From JAPWJZ01 sp041287865 (GTDB taxonomy: Bacteria > Pseudomonadota > Alphaproteobacteria > Micavibrionales > UBA2020): a stretch of DNA of 64,000 bases. A model generated the notes under the pieces. That model ran no database searches. It was not told the origin of the DNA and was given only the letters and a program-made list of their open reading frames with translations. The stretch is from NCBI GenBank assembly GCA_041287865.1, contig JBGGMV010000008.1, positions 62,001 to 126,000 of the forward strand, written 5' to 3'. The translations under genes were made by a program, and so were the position numbers. Of this stretch, positions 1 to 7,467 are shown one piece after another; within the stretch, counting starts at the first letter, position 1, and every line of letters starts with the position of its first letter.

Positions 1-221
1 TGACGCGCATCGGCGACGCCATCACCGAATGTCTCAACCGCGCCGGATGCCGCGAAGACAGCATCGAAATCGTGATTTTAACCGGCGGCCCCACCGAAAC
101 GCCCTTGCTGAAACAAGCGATCTGCAAACGCTTCCCCAAGGCGACGCTGTCGGAGGACAACAAGCTCTCCTCCGTCGCGCTGGGGCTTGGGTATGACAGC
201 GTCAGGAAGTTCGGCTCATGA
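1..221 (+). CDS. Hsp70-family protein (YegD-like), C-terminal fragment
   Basis: Frame 3 is open from the window edge to the TGA at 219-221 and gives about 72 residues. The segment ILTGGPTETPLLKQ is the Hsp70/actin-fold phosphate-binding region (the LTGG..tPll..i motif), and it is followed by a short tail with SSVALGLGYD, as in YegD-like Hsp70s that lack a full substrate-binding domain. This suggests a compact ATP-dependent chaperone. Most of the gene lies outside the window. Its stop overlaps the start of the next gene (ATGA), so the two are probably translationally coupled. Family assignment is good; the exact subfamily is inferred. Confidence 0.72.
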   Translation, partial: TRIGDAITECLNRAGCREDSIEIVILTGGPTETPLLKQAICKRFPKATLSEDNKLSSVALGLGYDSVRKFGS

Positions 222-646
222 GATTAGCAACCGCCGTCATCATCGCCTGCACCCTGGCCCTGGCAGTGCTGGTGGCGGTGAAGTATAACGCCTTTGTCAG
301 CGGCTCTCCGGATGCGCGCGCGATTATTGCGGTGACCGATTTGAACCCGTTTATCCAGAACGACGACGAGATTATCGGCGAATGGTCGCGGAAGAACGAG
401 CATCTTGCCCTCTTTGCCGACAGGACCTTCACCTACGGGATTGACGGCAAGGTAAACAAGGGAAGCTGGATACGCCGCGATTGCGATCTTCTTCTCTACA
501 TTGGCACTTATTCGACGGCCATGCGATTTGCAAAAAAAGACCGCCGGCAGTTTCTTTTGATGCCGGCCATCGATTTCAGCGAAGCTGAAGGCGATGAACA
601 CATCGCCACCGCAATCATTTCCGCGTTTCAGAAACGAGAGCGATAA
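218..646 (+). CDS. Hypothetical membrane-anchored or secreted protein, 142 aa
   Basis: The ATG lies inside the stop of the upstream Hsp70-like gene (ATGA overlap), so this is the second gene of an operon. Residues 1-21 form a hydrophobic signal or anchor segment after a single Arg. The remainder is a small soluble domain with alternating beta-like stretches; the section IIGEWSRKNEHLALFADRTF followed by WIRRDCDLLLYIG resembles the strand pattern of small lipocalin-like 'cost of expression' domains (G-x-W ... F..dgt...G.W.). I do not recognise a named family. A periplasmic domain tethered to the inner membrane is the most likely arrangement. Confidence 0.65.
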   Translation: MRLATAVIIACTLALAVLVAVKYNAFVSGSPDARAIIAVTDLNPFIQNDDEIIGEWSRKNEHLALFADRTFTYGIDGKVNKGSWIRRDCDLLLYIGTYSTAMRFAKKDRRQFLLMPAIDFSEAEGDEHIATAIISAFQKRER

Positions 647-734
647 TCAAATCCGCCCCTTTTAATCGAGCCTGAATTTGCTCAATCTAATTGATTAATA
701 TGGTTTTATTAGCGGTTTGGTAATATTTCTCATA

Positions 735-766
735 TATAATTTATAAAACATTGATGAAACATTGAT
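735..766 (+). promoter_or_regulatory. -10 element with 11-bp-phased direct repeat
   Basis: A consensus TATAAT lies at 735-740 in an AT-rich stretch. Just downstream, AAACATTGAT occurs twice (746-755 and 757-766), 11 bp apart, about one helical turn. No convincing -35 is visible. The repeat sits between the predicted transcription start and the GTG at 789, where a regulator could bind. Confidence 0.4.
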
Positions 767-788
767 ATAGGGGGGCTGCGTCAGGATC

Positions 789-1289
789 GTGTTTTCAAAA
801 CCGAAAAAACTTCCCGAAGACATGACTGACGCGGAGATGCACACGCGCCTGACGGCGATGAAAGACCGCATCAAGTGGATCAACAAATACGTGCCGCGCA
901 TCGCGGCGGCTGTCGGCGGCAGCGGCGCGGTTCTGGCCGCGGCGGGATGGCTGTTTCTGGGCGCCATCACCGGGCCCGCGGCGCCGGGAATATTCCTGAG
1001 CGTGACCGTCGGCGGCGCGGCGATAGGACTGGCGTTCGGCGGCGCCGCGAAAAGCTCCTGCGAAAACGAAATCTGGATGCTCTCGGAAGAAAACAAGGAC
1101 CGGCTGGCGCGCGCCGAAATAGCCGCCGCCCGTGCGAAAGTGAAGAACACCCCCGCGCCAAAAAGCACGCTGGATTTAAGGGCCGAATTCGACGCCGCTA
1201 TCTCCGAAATGGACAAGGGCACCCAGCGCGCGATCGCCGTCAGCCGGCCCCTGAAAATCGGGGCAAAGCGGCCCGACGCGTCAGCGTAA
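789..1289 (+). CDS. Hypothetical membrane protein with basic-hydrophobic C-tail, 166 aa
   Basis: The start is GTG, preceded by CAGGA. Residues about 36-80 are glycine/alanine-rich and hydrophobic and read as a membrane hairpin. Flanks are charged and helical, with an Asp/Glu/Lys amino-terminal helix and a cytoplasmic carboxy-terminal part. The protein ends in SRPLKIGAKRP..., a version of the [KR]-x-hydrophobic-x-hydrophobic tail seen on many ORFans here. No named family is recognised. It is convergent with the minus-strand gene that ends at 1291. Confidence 0.65.
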   Translation: MFSKPKKLPEDMTDAEMHTRLTAMKDRIKWINKYVPRIAAAVGGSGAVLAAAGWLFLGAITGPAAPGIFLSVTVGGAAIGLAFGGAAKSSCENEIWMLSEENKDRLARAEIAAARAKVKNTPAPKSTLDLRAEFDAAISEMDKGTQRAIAVSRPLKIGAKRPDASA

Positions 1290-1290
1290 A

Positions 1291-1620
1291 TCAAGGCAGC
1301 GCAGTTTTTTTCGCTCCGCGCAGGATGGCGTCGAATTGCCTGTCGGTCAGCATGCGGTACGCGCCGCCATAGACCCCCATCCTGTCCGCCGCGCCCGAAC
1401 TTTCGAGCAGGTTGTTCCATTGCCGGCGCGTATAGCCCTTGTCCGAAAACGCATCGAAAAGCGCATCGGCCCGCGCCCGCCGCGTTTCCATGCTTTTCTT
1501 CCGCGCGGCCGTGAACGGCTTTTCTTCCCTTATCCATTTCGCCGCCGTGCGGTTGAAATGATCGGCGAGCCTGTTCATATCGCCCGAGAAGTGGTTTCTG
1601 TCTTCTGCTGTTAACCTCAT
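1291..1620 (-). CDS. Hypothetical helical protein, 109 aa
   Basis: The open frame extends further upstream, but the start chosen here (MRLTAEDRNHF) has AGGAGA seven bases before the ATG and avoids overlap with the ankyrin gene behind it. The protein is small, soluble and mostly helical, rich in Arg, Lys and aromatic residues (for example FNRTAAKWIREEKPFTAARK), with no signal peptide or membrane segment. It is the last gene of a minus-strand run that includes two ankyrin paralogues. No family is recognised. Confidence 0.6.
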   Translation of the reverse strand: MRLTAEDRNHFSGDMNRLADHFNRTAAKWIREEKPFTAARKKSMETRRARADALFDAFSDKGYTRRQWNNLLESSGAADRMGVYGGAYRMLTDRQFDAILRGAKKTALP

Positions 1621-1645
1621 TTTAGTCTCCTGTCCGTTGATGCAA

Positions 1646-2437
1646 TCAGGGCGCGGGGCGCGCGCCTGTTTTGAGCGTAATGGGTTTAGGCACCTGCAAA
1701 TCGTCCTGCAGGGCGGCGGCGGGCGGCGTGTCCCGCACCGCGCCGAATTCATCGCACAGCTTTCCCAGCACCTTGTCGCGCTTTTCGGGGGGCAGCGCGT
1801 GCAAGTCATGGATCATCTTTTCCTGCAGGAGCTGCGCGGGGTCGGGCGGCGGCGCGCCCTTGCGCCTCGCCTCTTCCGCGCGGATGATCTTGATAATCTC
1901 GATGTTGTTCCATGTCTCGGCCATCTTCAGCGCATCGCTGTACGAGAAATCGACGCCGTGATCGCAGAGCAGTTTGGCGGCCTCGGGCAGGTTGTAGCCT
2001 ACCGCAAGTTCGAGAGGACTGAGGCTCTTGTACCGGCTGTAACCGTTTTTTGGCGGGTTTGGCGTCGCACCGCGGGAAAGCAGCGTTTCCAGCGCCTTGA
2101 TATCCCCCGTCATGATGGGAAGGCAGACCAGCGCAAGGACTTCATGGTCCCTTGCGCCGAACGGCATCAGCGGGTTTCCCGCCGCAAGCTTCCTGAAGGG
2201 CTCGAAATATTCCTCATCCCGGCGCTTGTTCGAGACAGCCACGGGGTCGCTATAGGAGCAGCCCTTCTGCACGCAGTCGTCGACGATGCTCCACTTGCTT
2301 TCGCGCGCGGCCTTGTCGAACCTTTCCTTCAATGTGCCCTGCGTGGGAACGCCTGCACAGGCGTCGCGCGCCTGTATTGCCCTGAGCTCCTCCGCCTCTT
2401 TCGCGGCGCGGCGTTTGCTGAAAAATTCCCCGAACAT
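1646..2437 (-). CDS. Ankyrin-repeat protein, paralogue A of a tandem pair, 263 aa
   Basis: The start is supported by AGGAGA upstream. The amino-terminal 60 residues are basic and helical (FSKRRAAKEAEELRAIQARD) and hold the block WSIVDDCVQKGCSYSD, shared with the next gene. Two or three ankyrin units follow: residues about 100-135 (ALETLLSRGATPNPP) and 140-172 (SPLELAVGYNLPEAAKLLCD HGVD). The carboxy end is helical and finishes with VPKPITLKTGARPAP. Ankyrin stacks bind proteins; no enzyme domain is present and no export signal is visible. About half the residues align with the neighbour, so this is a tandem duplication. Confidence 0.85.
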   Translation of the reverse strand: MFGEFFSKRRAAKEAEELRAIQARDACAGVPTQGTLKERFDKAARESKWSIVDDCVQKGCSYSDPVAVSNKRRDEEYFEPFRKLAAGNPLMPFGARDHEVLALVCLPIMTGDIKALETLLSRGATPNPPKNGYSRYKSLSPLELAVGYNLPEAAKLLCDHGVDFSYSDALKMAETWNNIEIIKIIRAEEARRKGAPPPDPAQLLQEKMIHDLHALPPEKRDKVLGKLCDEFGAVRDTPPAAALQDDLQVPKPITLKTGARPAP

Positions 2438-2453
2438 CGCTATTCTCCTGTTG

Positions 2454-3236
2454 TCATGGCGTGGTTGCGGCCCGCGCGCCGGTTTTAAGCGTAATGGGTT
2501 TGCGCACCCGCAGGTCGCCCTGCGTCACGGTCGCTGTCTCCTTCACGTCCTCGAATGCCGCGCGCAGTTTCCACAGCACCTTGTCGCGGTCACCGGACAC
2601 AAGGCCCTTCAGCTCGTTCAGTATCCTTGCCTCCGCAACCTCGGCGGTGGTGGCCGGCGGCGCGCTGTTGCGCCGCGCTTCCTCCGCGCGGATGATCTTG
2701 ACAATCTCGATCTGGTTGGCGGCCTCGGCCTTTTGCAGCGGCTCTTTGTCTCCGAGGTCCACGCCGTGATCGCAGAGCAGCTTGACCGCTTCGGGAAGCC
2801 CGTAATGCACCGCGAGGTGGAGGGGCGTGTAACGCCTCGTCTGGAATATGACATGCTGGTGGGGCCAGTCCGGCGGCGCGCCGCGCGAGAGCACAAAGCG
2901 CAGCCCCTCGACGTCTTTTTGCATGAGGGCGATCGATGCCAGGGGAAGGAATTCATGGCAGATAAAGTCGATGGATTTCCCGCTCATCTTGATGTAGGGA
3001 TCAAAACCGCGGCCGTTATTGTGGCTATCCTCGACCCGCACGTCGTCGCTATAGGAACAGCCCTTCTGCACGCAGTCGTCGACGATGCTCCACTTGCCTT
3101 CGCGCGCGGCCTTGTCGAACCTGTCCTGCAGGTTTTTTTGCGTCGGCACGCCGGCCTCTGCGTCGCGCGCCTGTATCTCCTCGAGCTCCTCCGCTTCTTT
3201 CACTGCGCGGCGTTTCCTGAAAAATGCGTCGAACAT
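2454..3236 (-). CDS. Ankyrin-repeat protein, paralogue B of a tandem pair, 260 aa
   Basis: GAAGGAGG lies just before the ATG. The architecture matches the downstream paralogue: a basic helical start (FFRKRRAVKEAEELEEIQAR), the shared cysteine-containing block SIVDDCVQKGCSYSDD, ankyrin units around residues 95-170 (LRFVLSRGAPPDWP, TPLHLAVHYGLPEAVKLLCD) and a tail with RVRKPITLKTGARAATTP. The tail is better conserved between the two copies than much of the linker before it, which argues that the tail is functional. The partner is unknown. Confidence 0.85.
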   Translation of the reverse strand: MFDAFFRKRRAVKEAEELEEIQARDAEAGVPTQKNLQDRFDKAAREGKWSIVDDCVQKGCSYSDDVRVEDSHNNGRGFDPYIKMSGKSIDFICHEFLPLASIALMQKDVEGLRFVLSRGAPPDWPHQHVIFQTRRYTPLHLAVHYGLPEAVKLLCDHGVDLGDKEPLQKAEAANQIEIVKIIRAEEARRNSAPPATTAEVAEARILNELKGLVSGDRDKVLWKLRAAFEDVKETATVTQGDLRVRKPITLKTGARAATTP

Positions 3237-3247
3237 CGTTACCTCCT

Positions 3248-3805
3248 TCAGCGCGCCACAGACGGCACGGCGGTTTTGATCCTTGCGGCCAGCGCCTTGT
3301 AGGCCCTGTCCGTCGCGCCGGAAGAGGGCTTGGAGGGTGACTGCAGCGACCGGCGGAAGGCGGGCGATGCCTGCGCCAGTTCAAGGTTGCCGTCCACGAC
3401 CTCGGCAATCGTCGCCGATGCCTTGTCCTTCAGCGCCGCCATGTCATCGAGTGCGCGGAGTTCATTCGAGTACTTCACCAGCGTATAAATTCCCGCTGCC
3501 ACCATGACAGGCGTGGCGCCCATAAGGCCGGCGCCGAGGACAACGCTAACACCGAGCAGCGATTTCTTCATCTCCGGCTTGACGAGCGCCTTGAATCTCG
3601 CCTCTGTTTCCTCTTTCAGCAGGACCATGGCTTCGACCCTGTCGGTGGGGTTCGTGATGGCCGCCGCTTTCTCGAACGCCGGGATCAGGCTCGCCGTGAG
3701 CGGGTTCAGCTTTTTTTCCTTGAAGCGGAATGTCGACGACAATGCGTCGCAAGCCGCGCGGAAGTTGTTTTGCAAAAAGTTTCCGGGTTTATCTGCGTTT
3801 GTCAT
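3248..3805 (-). CDS. Hypothetical helical protein with a membrane hairpin, 185 aa
   Basis: AGGAGA precedes the ATG. The first 100 residues are amphipathic and charged. Residues about 105-130 (LLGVSVVLGAGLMGATPVMV and following) form one long or two short membrane segments, and a charged helical carboxy half follows. There is no signal peptide. It starts the run that continues into the two ankyrin genes (12 bp gap), so a shared role is plausible. No family is recognised. The end, YKALAARIKTAVPSVAR, is basic but does not match the tail motif. Confidence 0.65.
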   Translation of the reverse strand: MTNADKPGNFLQNNFRAACDALSSTFRFKEKKLNPLTASLIPAFEKAAAITNPTDRVEAMVLLKEETEARFKALVKPEMKKSLLGVSVVLGAGLMGATPVMVAAGIYTLVKYSNELRALDDMAALKDKASATIAEVVDGNLELAQASPAFRRSLQSPSKPSSGATDRAYKALAARIKTAVPSVAR

Positions 3806-3914
3806 CTTTTTTCTCCTGTTATCCCCTGCAGCGCGCAGCAGTAGCCTGCAGCGCCCTGTGGTGTTGCTTTTTAAAAGTGCGGGAATGCGCCTGCGGATGC
3901 GCGCAGGACTTGGG

Positions 3915-3940
3915 GTCAGCCTTGCTTAGGCAAGGCTGAC
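3915..3940. terminator. Perfect 11-bp hairpin overlapping a stop codon
   Basis: GTCAGCCTTGC at 3915-3925 pairs perfectly with GCAAGGCTGAC at 3930-3940 across a TTAG loop. On the minus strand the loop contains the TAA stop of the 44-aa ORF. There is no T-tract, so this may be a transcript-stabilising end or attenuator rather than a classical terminator. Confidence 0.55.
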
Positions 3941-4060
3941 GGAGACGGGAGGCGCGCCGGCGAAGATCAGGCCCGACGGCAGGGGCCAGACGTAATCGTC
4001 ATACTGGGAGGTGAAATGCTGTGTGGTGCAGGAATTCCATCCGGAATTTTTCGTCGCCAT
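3926..4060 (-). CDS. Small hypothetical protein, 44 aa
   Basis: The ATG (MATKNSGWNSCTTQ) has GAGG eight bases upstream. A consensus-like promoter lies about 130 bp upstream, and a perfect hairpin encloses the stop, which together argue for a real transcription unit. The peptide is polar at first and then hydrophobic and proline-rich (WPLPSGLIFAGAPPVSVSLA), with one cysteine. An upstream GTG at 4177 would give 83 aa but lies almost at the predicted transcript start. Function unknown; a leader or structural peptide is possible. Confidence 0.4.
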   Translation of the reverse strand: MATKNSGWNSCTTQHFTSQYDDYVWPLPSGLIFAGAPPVSVSLA

Positions 4061-4190
4061 AACAACAACCTCGAACAAAAAAACGCAATGCTCGTGGTTG
4101 TTTTGGGAGTGTGACGAAGGCGACAGACGAGAAACAATACCACTTTCAGGTAAAACCGTTCTGTCTCGTAAATACACTCGGCTTAGGAAC

Positions 4191-4219
4191 AGACTAAGCG
4201 ATTCGTAACATTATGTCAA
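4191..4219 (-). promoter_or_regulatory. Promoter, TTGACA-N17-TAGTCT
   Basis: On the minus strand, TTGACA (4214-4219) is followed by a 17-bp spacer beginning TAAT and by TAGTCT (4191-4196). It reads toward the 44-aa ORF and the genes beyond it. The extended TTGACATAAT string recurs in front of other genes in this window. Confidence 0.6.
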
Positions 4220-4256
4220 ATAAGTTTCTGCCGGTATATTAAAATGACCCGTTAAA

Positions 4257-4631
4257 TCAGCGGCGTTTCTTCCGCAACCGTTTCTGGTTGGAAGAAACCG
4301 TCTTCTCATAGGGTTTCAGCGCCGCGCTTAACCCCTTCAGCTGCCGGTTTAAAATATGCGTCGCGCTGTCGGCTGTCTGCGGCTGCATCAAGATCGGCAG
4401 GGCGCCCATCATTGAAAGATTAATGGCGGCAGCGGCCTGCACGCCCGCCTGCAGTTTTTCCAGCCACATGCGCTGCATTTCCAGCAGCGGAAACTGCTTT
4501 TGCGGGCCGAACAGGTCGATGCGGCTGCCGATCACCTCCGGCGCGCCCATCATGATCGCGCCCGCCTGCGCCCAGATGGAAAAGCCGGTTTTGTACATGT
4601 CGAACAGCGGGGAAGGCGTTTTTTTTCTCAC
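4257..4631 (-). CDS. Small helical protein, phasin-like, 124 aa
   Basis: The best start is the GTG at 4629-4631, which overlaps the TGA of the gene before it (GTGA), giving a coupled start and 124 residues. The middle is a long amphipathic helix with stretches such as MQRMWLEKLQAGVQAAAAIN, resembling the helical core of phasins or granule-associated proteins, but similarity is weak and no PHA genes are nearby. The end is very basic (NQKRLRKKRR). It is the last gene of a five-gene minus-strand operon with three DUF2147-like proteins. Confidence 0.55.
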   Translation of the reverse strand: MRKKTPSPLFDMYKTGFSIWAQAGAIMMGAPEVIGSRIDLFGPQKQFPLLEMQRMWLEKLQAGVQAAAAINLSMMGALPILMQPQTADSATHILNRQLKGLSAALKPYEKTVSSNQKRLRKKRR

Positions 4632-5224
4632 GGCTTGACGCAGGGCGCGGGCGGATTTTTGACGGGAGAAAGCTCCATCGTCTTGCCGACGATATTGCCG
4701 GGGTTGCCGAGCGTGACCCATCTGCGCCAGCCTTCGACGATATAACCGCGCATTTTCAGGTTTACTTCCTCGCCCTTGGGTTCGTGGATATCGACGCCGA
4801 AATGCGACTTGCGCGATTCAATCCAGATTTTTCCGCGCCAGTCTCCCGGTGCCACTTCCGTCATCTCGCGTAGCTGCGCTTCGTAAGAGCAGAATTTGGC
4901 GACGTCGGCAGGGGTGATGTTCTTGATATCTTTCTTCGCGTCCTTCGCCACGGCTTCGCGGGTTTTCTCGTTGTCGGCATTGACCGAATGAACCTTCACG
5001 CAGACGCCGCGTTCAGGGCAGCGCCAGATATCCAGCACCGCGTCGTAATCGGGATGCTGCCAGTATGTATGGCCGGTTTGCGCAAAAGTTTCGGTTGTTG
5101 CAACGCTGTCGCGCGGCTGGCTGCTCTGCGCGGCGGCGCGGCGCGGCGTGAAGGCACCGGCGGCCAGCATGGTGAGCGTCAGCGCGGCGGAGGTCAGTTT
5201 GTGGGACAAGCCATGGCTTTTCAT
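4628..5224 (-). CDS. DUF2147-like secreted protein 1, 198 aa
   Basis: The start chosen (MKSHGLSHKL) gives a signal peptide of about 33 residues ending near RRAAAQ; an in-frame TTG at 5260 is less likely. The mature part follows the DUF2147 pattern: TYWQHPDYDAVLDIWRC, a Cys-x-x-x-x-x-Cys section (CPERGVC), a central insertion, then W.GKIW...FGVDI....L..RGYIV. DUF2147 proteins are small envelope beta-barrel-like domains of unknown role. This is one of three paralogues in the same operon. Its stop overlaps the next start. Confidence 0.62.
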   Translation of the reverse strand: MKSHGLSHKLTSAALTLTMLAAGAFTPRRAAAQSSQPRDSVATTETFAQTGHTYWQHPDYDAVLDIWRCPERGVCVKVHSVNADNEKTREAVAKDAKKDIKNITPADVAKFCSYEAQLREMTEVAPGDWRGKIWIESRKSHFGVDIHEPKGEEVNLKMRGYIVEGWRRWVTLGNPGNIVGKTMELSPVKNPPAPCVKP

Positions 5225-5281
5225 AAGCCGAACCGTAGCAGGTCGGCCGCGATTCCTCAACGGCTTAAAAAGCTTGTGATT

Positions 5282-5839
5282 TTAGATGCTTGGCGGGGTG
5301 GCCGGCTGCATTTTTACGGTGCGGCCGATGAAAGGCAGGCGGATCAGGAAGCCGTGGACGTCGAGCGTGTTCGCGTCTTTCTGCTGCACGTCGAGGCCGT
5401 AAAATTTTTTGTGGAACGGCCAGTAGACGCGGCCCTTCCATTTATCGCCCTGTTTTTTCAGCTCCAGCTGGCCTTCCATGCCGACGAAACCCAGCACGTC
5501 CTCGGCGGTGACTTTCTTCACGTCTTTCGCCAGGATGATCGCAGCAAGCTCGCGCACTTTCTTGTCGTTCGTATCGAGCGCGACGACGCGCGCGCAGAGG
5601 CCTTTTTCCGCGCATTCCCACATCATCACCGTCGCGCCGTATTGCGGGTGTTTCCAGTAGGTCGCGCCGGCGGGCACGCTGTCGCGCAGCACCTGCACGC
5701 TGTCGGCGCGCGGCACGGCGGCGGACGCGGTATCCTGCGCGGGCAGCACGCGGGCGAAAAGACCCGTCGCCGCGCAAAAGCTCAGCGTCAGCATCGGCAG
5801 CGACAGGCTGCTGTGTTTTTTCGGGTGTTTTTTCGTCAT
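5282..5839 (-). CDS. DUF2147-like secreted protein 2, 185 aa
   Basis: MTKKHPKKHS starts a Lys-rich, hydrophobic signal peptide that ends near LPAQ; an ATG at 5875 would add 12 residues. The mature part contains TYWKHPQYGATVMMWECAEK, a second cysteine (GLCARV), KWKGRVYWPFHKKFYGLDV and LDVHGFLIRLPFIGRTVKM, matching its two neighbours position for position. It is predicted to be periplasmic. The three copies share the YWxHPxY opening but differ in the central insertion, which may set ligand choice. Confidence 0.62.
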   Translation of the reverse strand: MTKKHPKKHSSLSLPMLTLSFCAATGLFARVLPAQDTASAAVPRADSVQVLRDSVPAGATYWKHPQYGATVMMWECAEKGLCARVVALDTNDKKVRELAAIILAKDVKKVTAEDVLGFVGMEGQLELKKQGDKWKGRVYWPFHKKFYGLDVQQKDANTLDVHGFLIRLPFIGRTVKMQPATPPSI

Positions 5840-5899
5840 GGGCAAGGTTGTAGCAGAGCTGCTAATTATGGTCAATCTGCGTTTTAAACGCCTGAAATA

Positions 5900-6790
5900 T
5901 CAGGCCATTACCTTCTCGCGATACCCGTCTTCGGAGCGCGCGATAAAGAGGCTGAGGTAGGGCTCGAAAAAGTATTTTTCCACCTCCGCATGCGTGGGCA
6001 GAAGTTTCATCAGCTCGCGCATCGGCTCCGCCTGTTTGGTCAGCTCCACCGCGCCCATGTCGAGGCGGGCGAGGCGGAGGTCGAGCAGGCGCTTGCGGAA
6101 TAATTTCATGAACATATCGGCGGCGGCCAGCGGGATTTTGAACAGAATTCTGCCCGCCTTGTTGGTGCCGAGCGAGATATGGGCGGGGAAATAGCCGAGG
6201 AAGCAGAAGAAGGTGAGGAAATGCATATCGCCGGTGTGGATGCGCTGCACCGCCTGCGCCAGAAGCGCCTGACGGAGATCGGGTTTCAGGCGATAAGCGC
6301 CCTCGCTCACCACCAGCGCCCATTTGCCACCGACGCCCTGCATGATGGCGGCGGTGACGAGGGTGCGCGGCACGGTGCGGTTCTCGAACATGAACAGGTC
6401 CGGCATGGAAAGCCCGCGCGAGATGCAGAGCGTCTCCAGCTCGCGCCAGAAAGGCTCGGTGCTTTGCAGTTTCAAAGGCTGCGCGCCCATCACCGCCCCC
6501 ACCCGCGAAATATTCTTCCAGATGAAGAACATCGCAGCACCCGTGCAGAACAACAGGATTTTGATGAAGAATTTCAACACCTGCCACTGTACGCGCGCGT
6601 TTTCAAGCACATGGTCGAGCCTAAAGCTCGGGTCGCCGGAAAAAAGAGAAACGGGGATGACAAACATCGCCACCAGCGTAAGCGCGAAGATAAAGATGCC
6701 GAATAAAAACAGCAGCATCATCGCGGCCGATTTCAGCCGGTTGTTCCATTGCGTTCTGGCGATATTCTGCGGAAGTGCTTCGGAGATCAC
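5900..6790 (-). CDS. Membrane protein with M48 (HtpX-like) peptidase fold lacking HExxH, 296 aa
   Basis: Two amino-terminal membrane segments (residues about 21-50 and 72-92) precede a domain whose layout copies HtpX/M48 peptidases: WRELETLCISRGLSMPDLF, then an N-R-T-V-P segment, then WALVVSEGAYRLKPDLRQAL. At residues 178-184, where M48 enzymes carry HExxH, this protein has AQAVQRI, although the downstream TGDM (like the usual n-R-D) remains. Zinc-dependent cleavage is therefore unlikely. It overlaps the upstream DUF2147-like gene by four bases, so it may act as a membrane partner for those envelope proteins. Confidence 0.7.
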   Translation of the reverse strand: MISEALPQNIARTQWNNRLKSAAMMLLFLFGIFIFALTLVAMFVIPVSLFSGDPSFRLDHVLENARVQWQVLKFFIKILLFCTGAAMFFIWKNISRVGAVMGAQPLKLQSTEPFWRELETLCISRGLSMPDLFMFENRTVPRTLVTAAIMQGVGGKWALVVSEGAYRLKPDLRQALLAQAVQRIHTGDMHFLTFFCFLGYFPAHISLGTNKAGRILFKIPLAAADMFMKLFRKRLLDLRLARLDMGAVELTKQAEPMRELMKLLPTHAEVEKYFFEPYLSLFIARSEDGYREKVMA

Positions 6791-7467
6791 GGATCAGGCC
6801 AGCTGAACTTGCACTGCTCAGGCGGAGGGCTGGTGACGCGGTTGGCTTTTTCCGACAGTTTTATCAGCGGGAAGCCGGTCAGATAGCCGTAAACCTTCAC
6901 CTGCCCGTCGCTCAGCTGCTTGATATCAAGGCCATAAGTGCCGCCATTGAAAGGACTCACGATGGTGCCGGAATAGCTGCCGTCTTTCTGCTTCTTCAGC
7001 TGGATGTTGGGCTGGAAACCGCAATAGGCCTCCAGTTCCCATTTCTCCACCGCGTCGGGGTCGGGCACGATGCGGTAGCTAGGCGCGCCACGGCCGCCGC
7101 CGTAAGGGTTCTGCACCTTCTTGCCGTAGCCTTTCAGCTGCGCCATCAGGTATTTGTTGTTCGCGTCTTCGGTATTGATCGAATAGATGGTGGCGATCAG
7201 GCCTTTGTCGGCGTCGGGCTGCACCTTCACGACCATGTCGTATTCCTTGTGCTTCCAGTAGGTCACGCCTTCGTCGATTTTGACGGGCTTGTCGTTGATG
7301 GGCAAAGTGATTGTTGTTGCTTCGGGCTTCGCGCTTTCGGGCGTTTCCTGCGCAAAGGCGCGGCTGGCCGGCGTGAAGCCGAAGGCGATGAAGGCGGTGG
7401 CACCCACCATCATTTGCTTGGATTTTTTGCCGGCTGCGTCAAACAACGCTTTCAACTTCTGGCGCAT
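6787..7467 (-). CDS. DUF2147-like secreted protein 3, 226 aa
   Basis: First gene of the five-gene operon. Residues 1-40 form a long signal peptide (basic, then MMVGATAFIAFGF, cleavage near RAFAQ). The mature part has TYWKHKEYDMVVKVQPDADK in place of the cysteine-containing opening, a longer central insertion with a glycine-rich loop (NPYGGGRGAP), and the standard closing strands SGTIVSPFNGGTYGLDIKQ and VKVYGYLTGFP. It is the largest of the three paralogues. Its stop overlaps the GTG start of the M48-like gene. Confidence 0.62.
   Translation of the reverse strand: MRQKLKALFDAAGKKSKQMMVGATAFIAFGFTPASRAFAQETPESAKPEATTITLPINDKPVKIDEGVTYWKHKEYDMVVKVQPDADKGLIATIYSINTEDANNKYLMAQLKGYGKKVQNPYGGGRGAPSYRIVPDPDAVEKWELEAYCGFQPNIQLKKQKDGSYSGTIVSPFNGGTYGLDIKQLSDGQVKVYGYLTGFPLIKLSEKANRVTSPPPEQCKFSWPDP

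Noticed and set aside
4257..4721. Longer 154-aa version of the phasin-like protein
   Set aside because: The extra 30 residues are antisense-like, Arg/Gln-rich and overlap the DUF2147-like gene deeply; the GTG at 4631 gives a standard four-base overlap.
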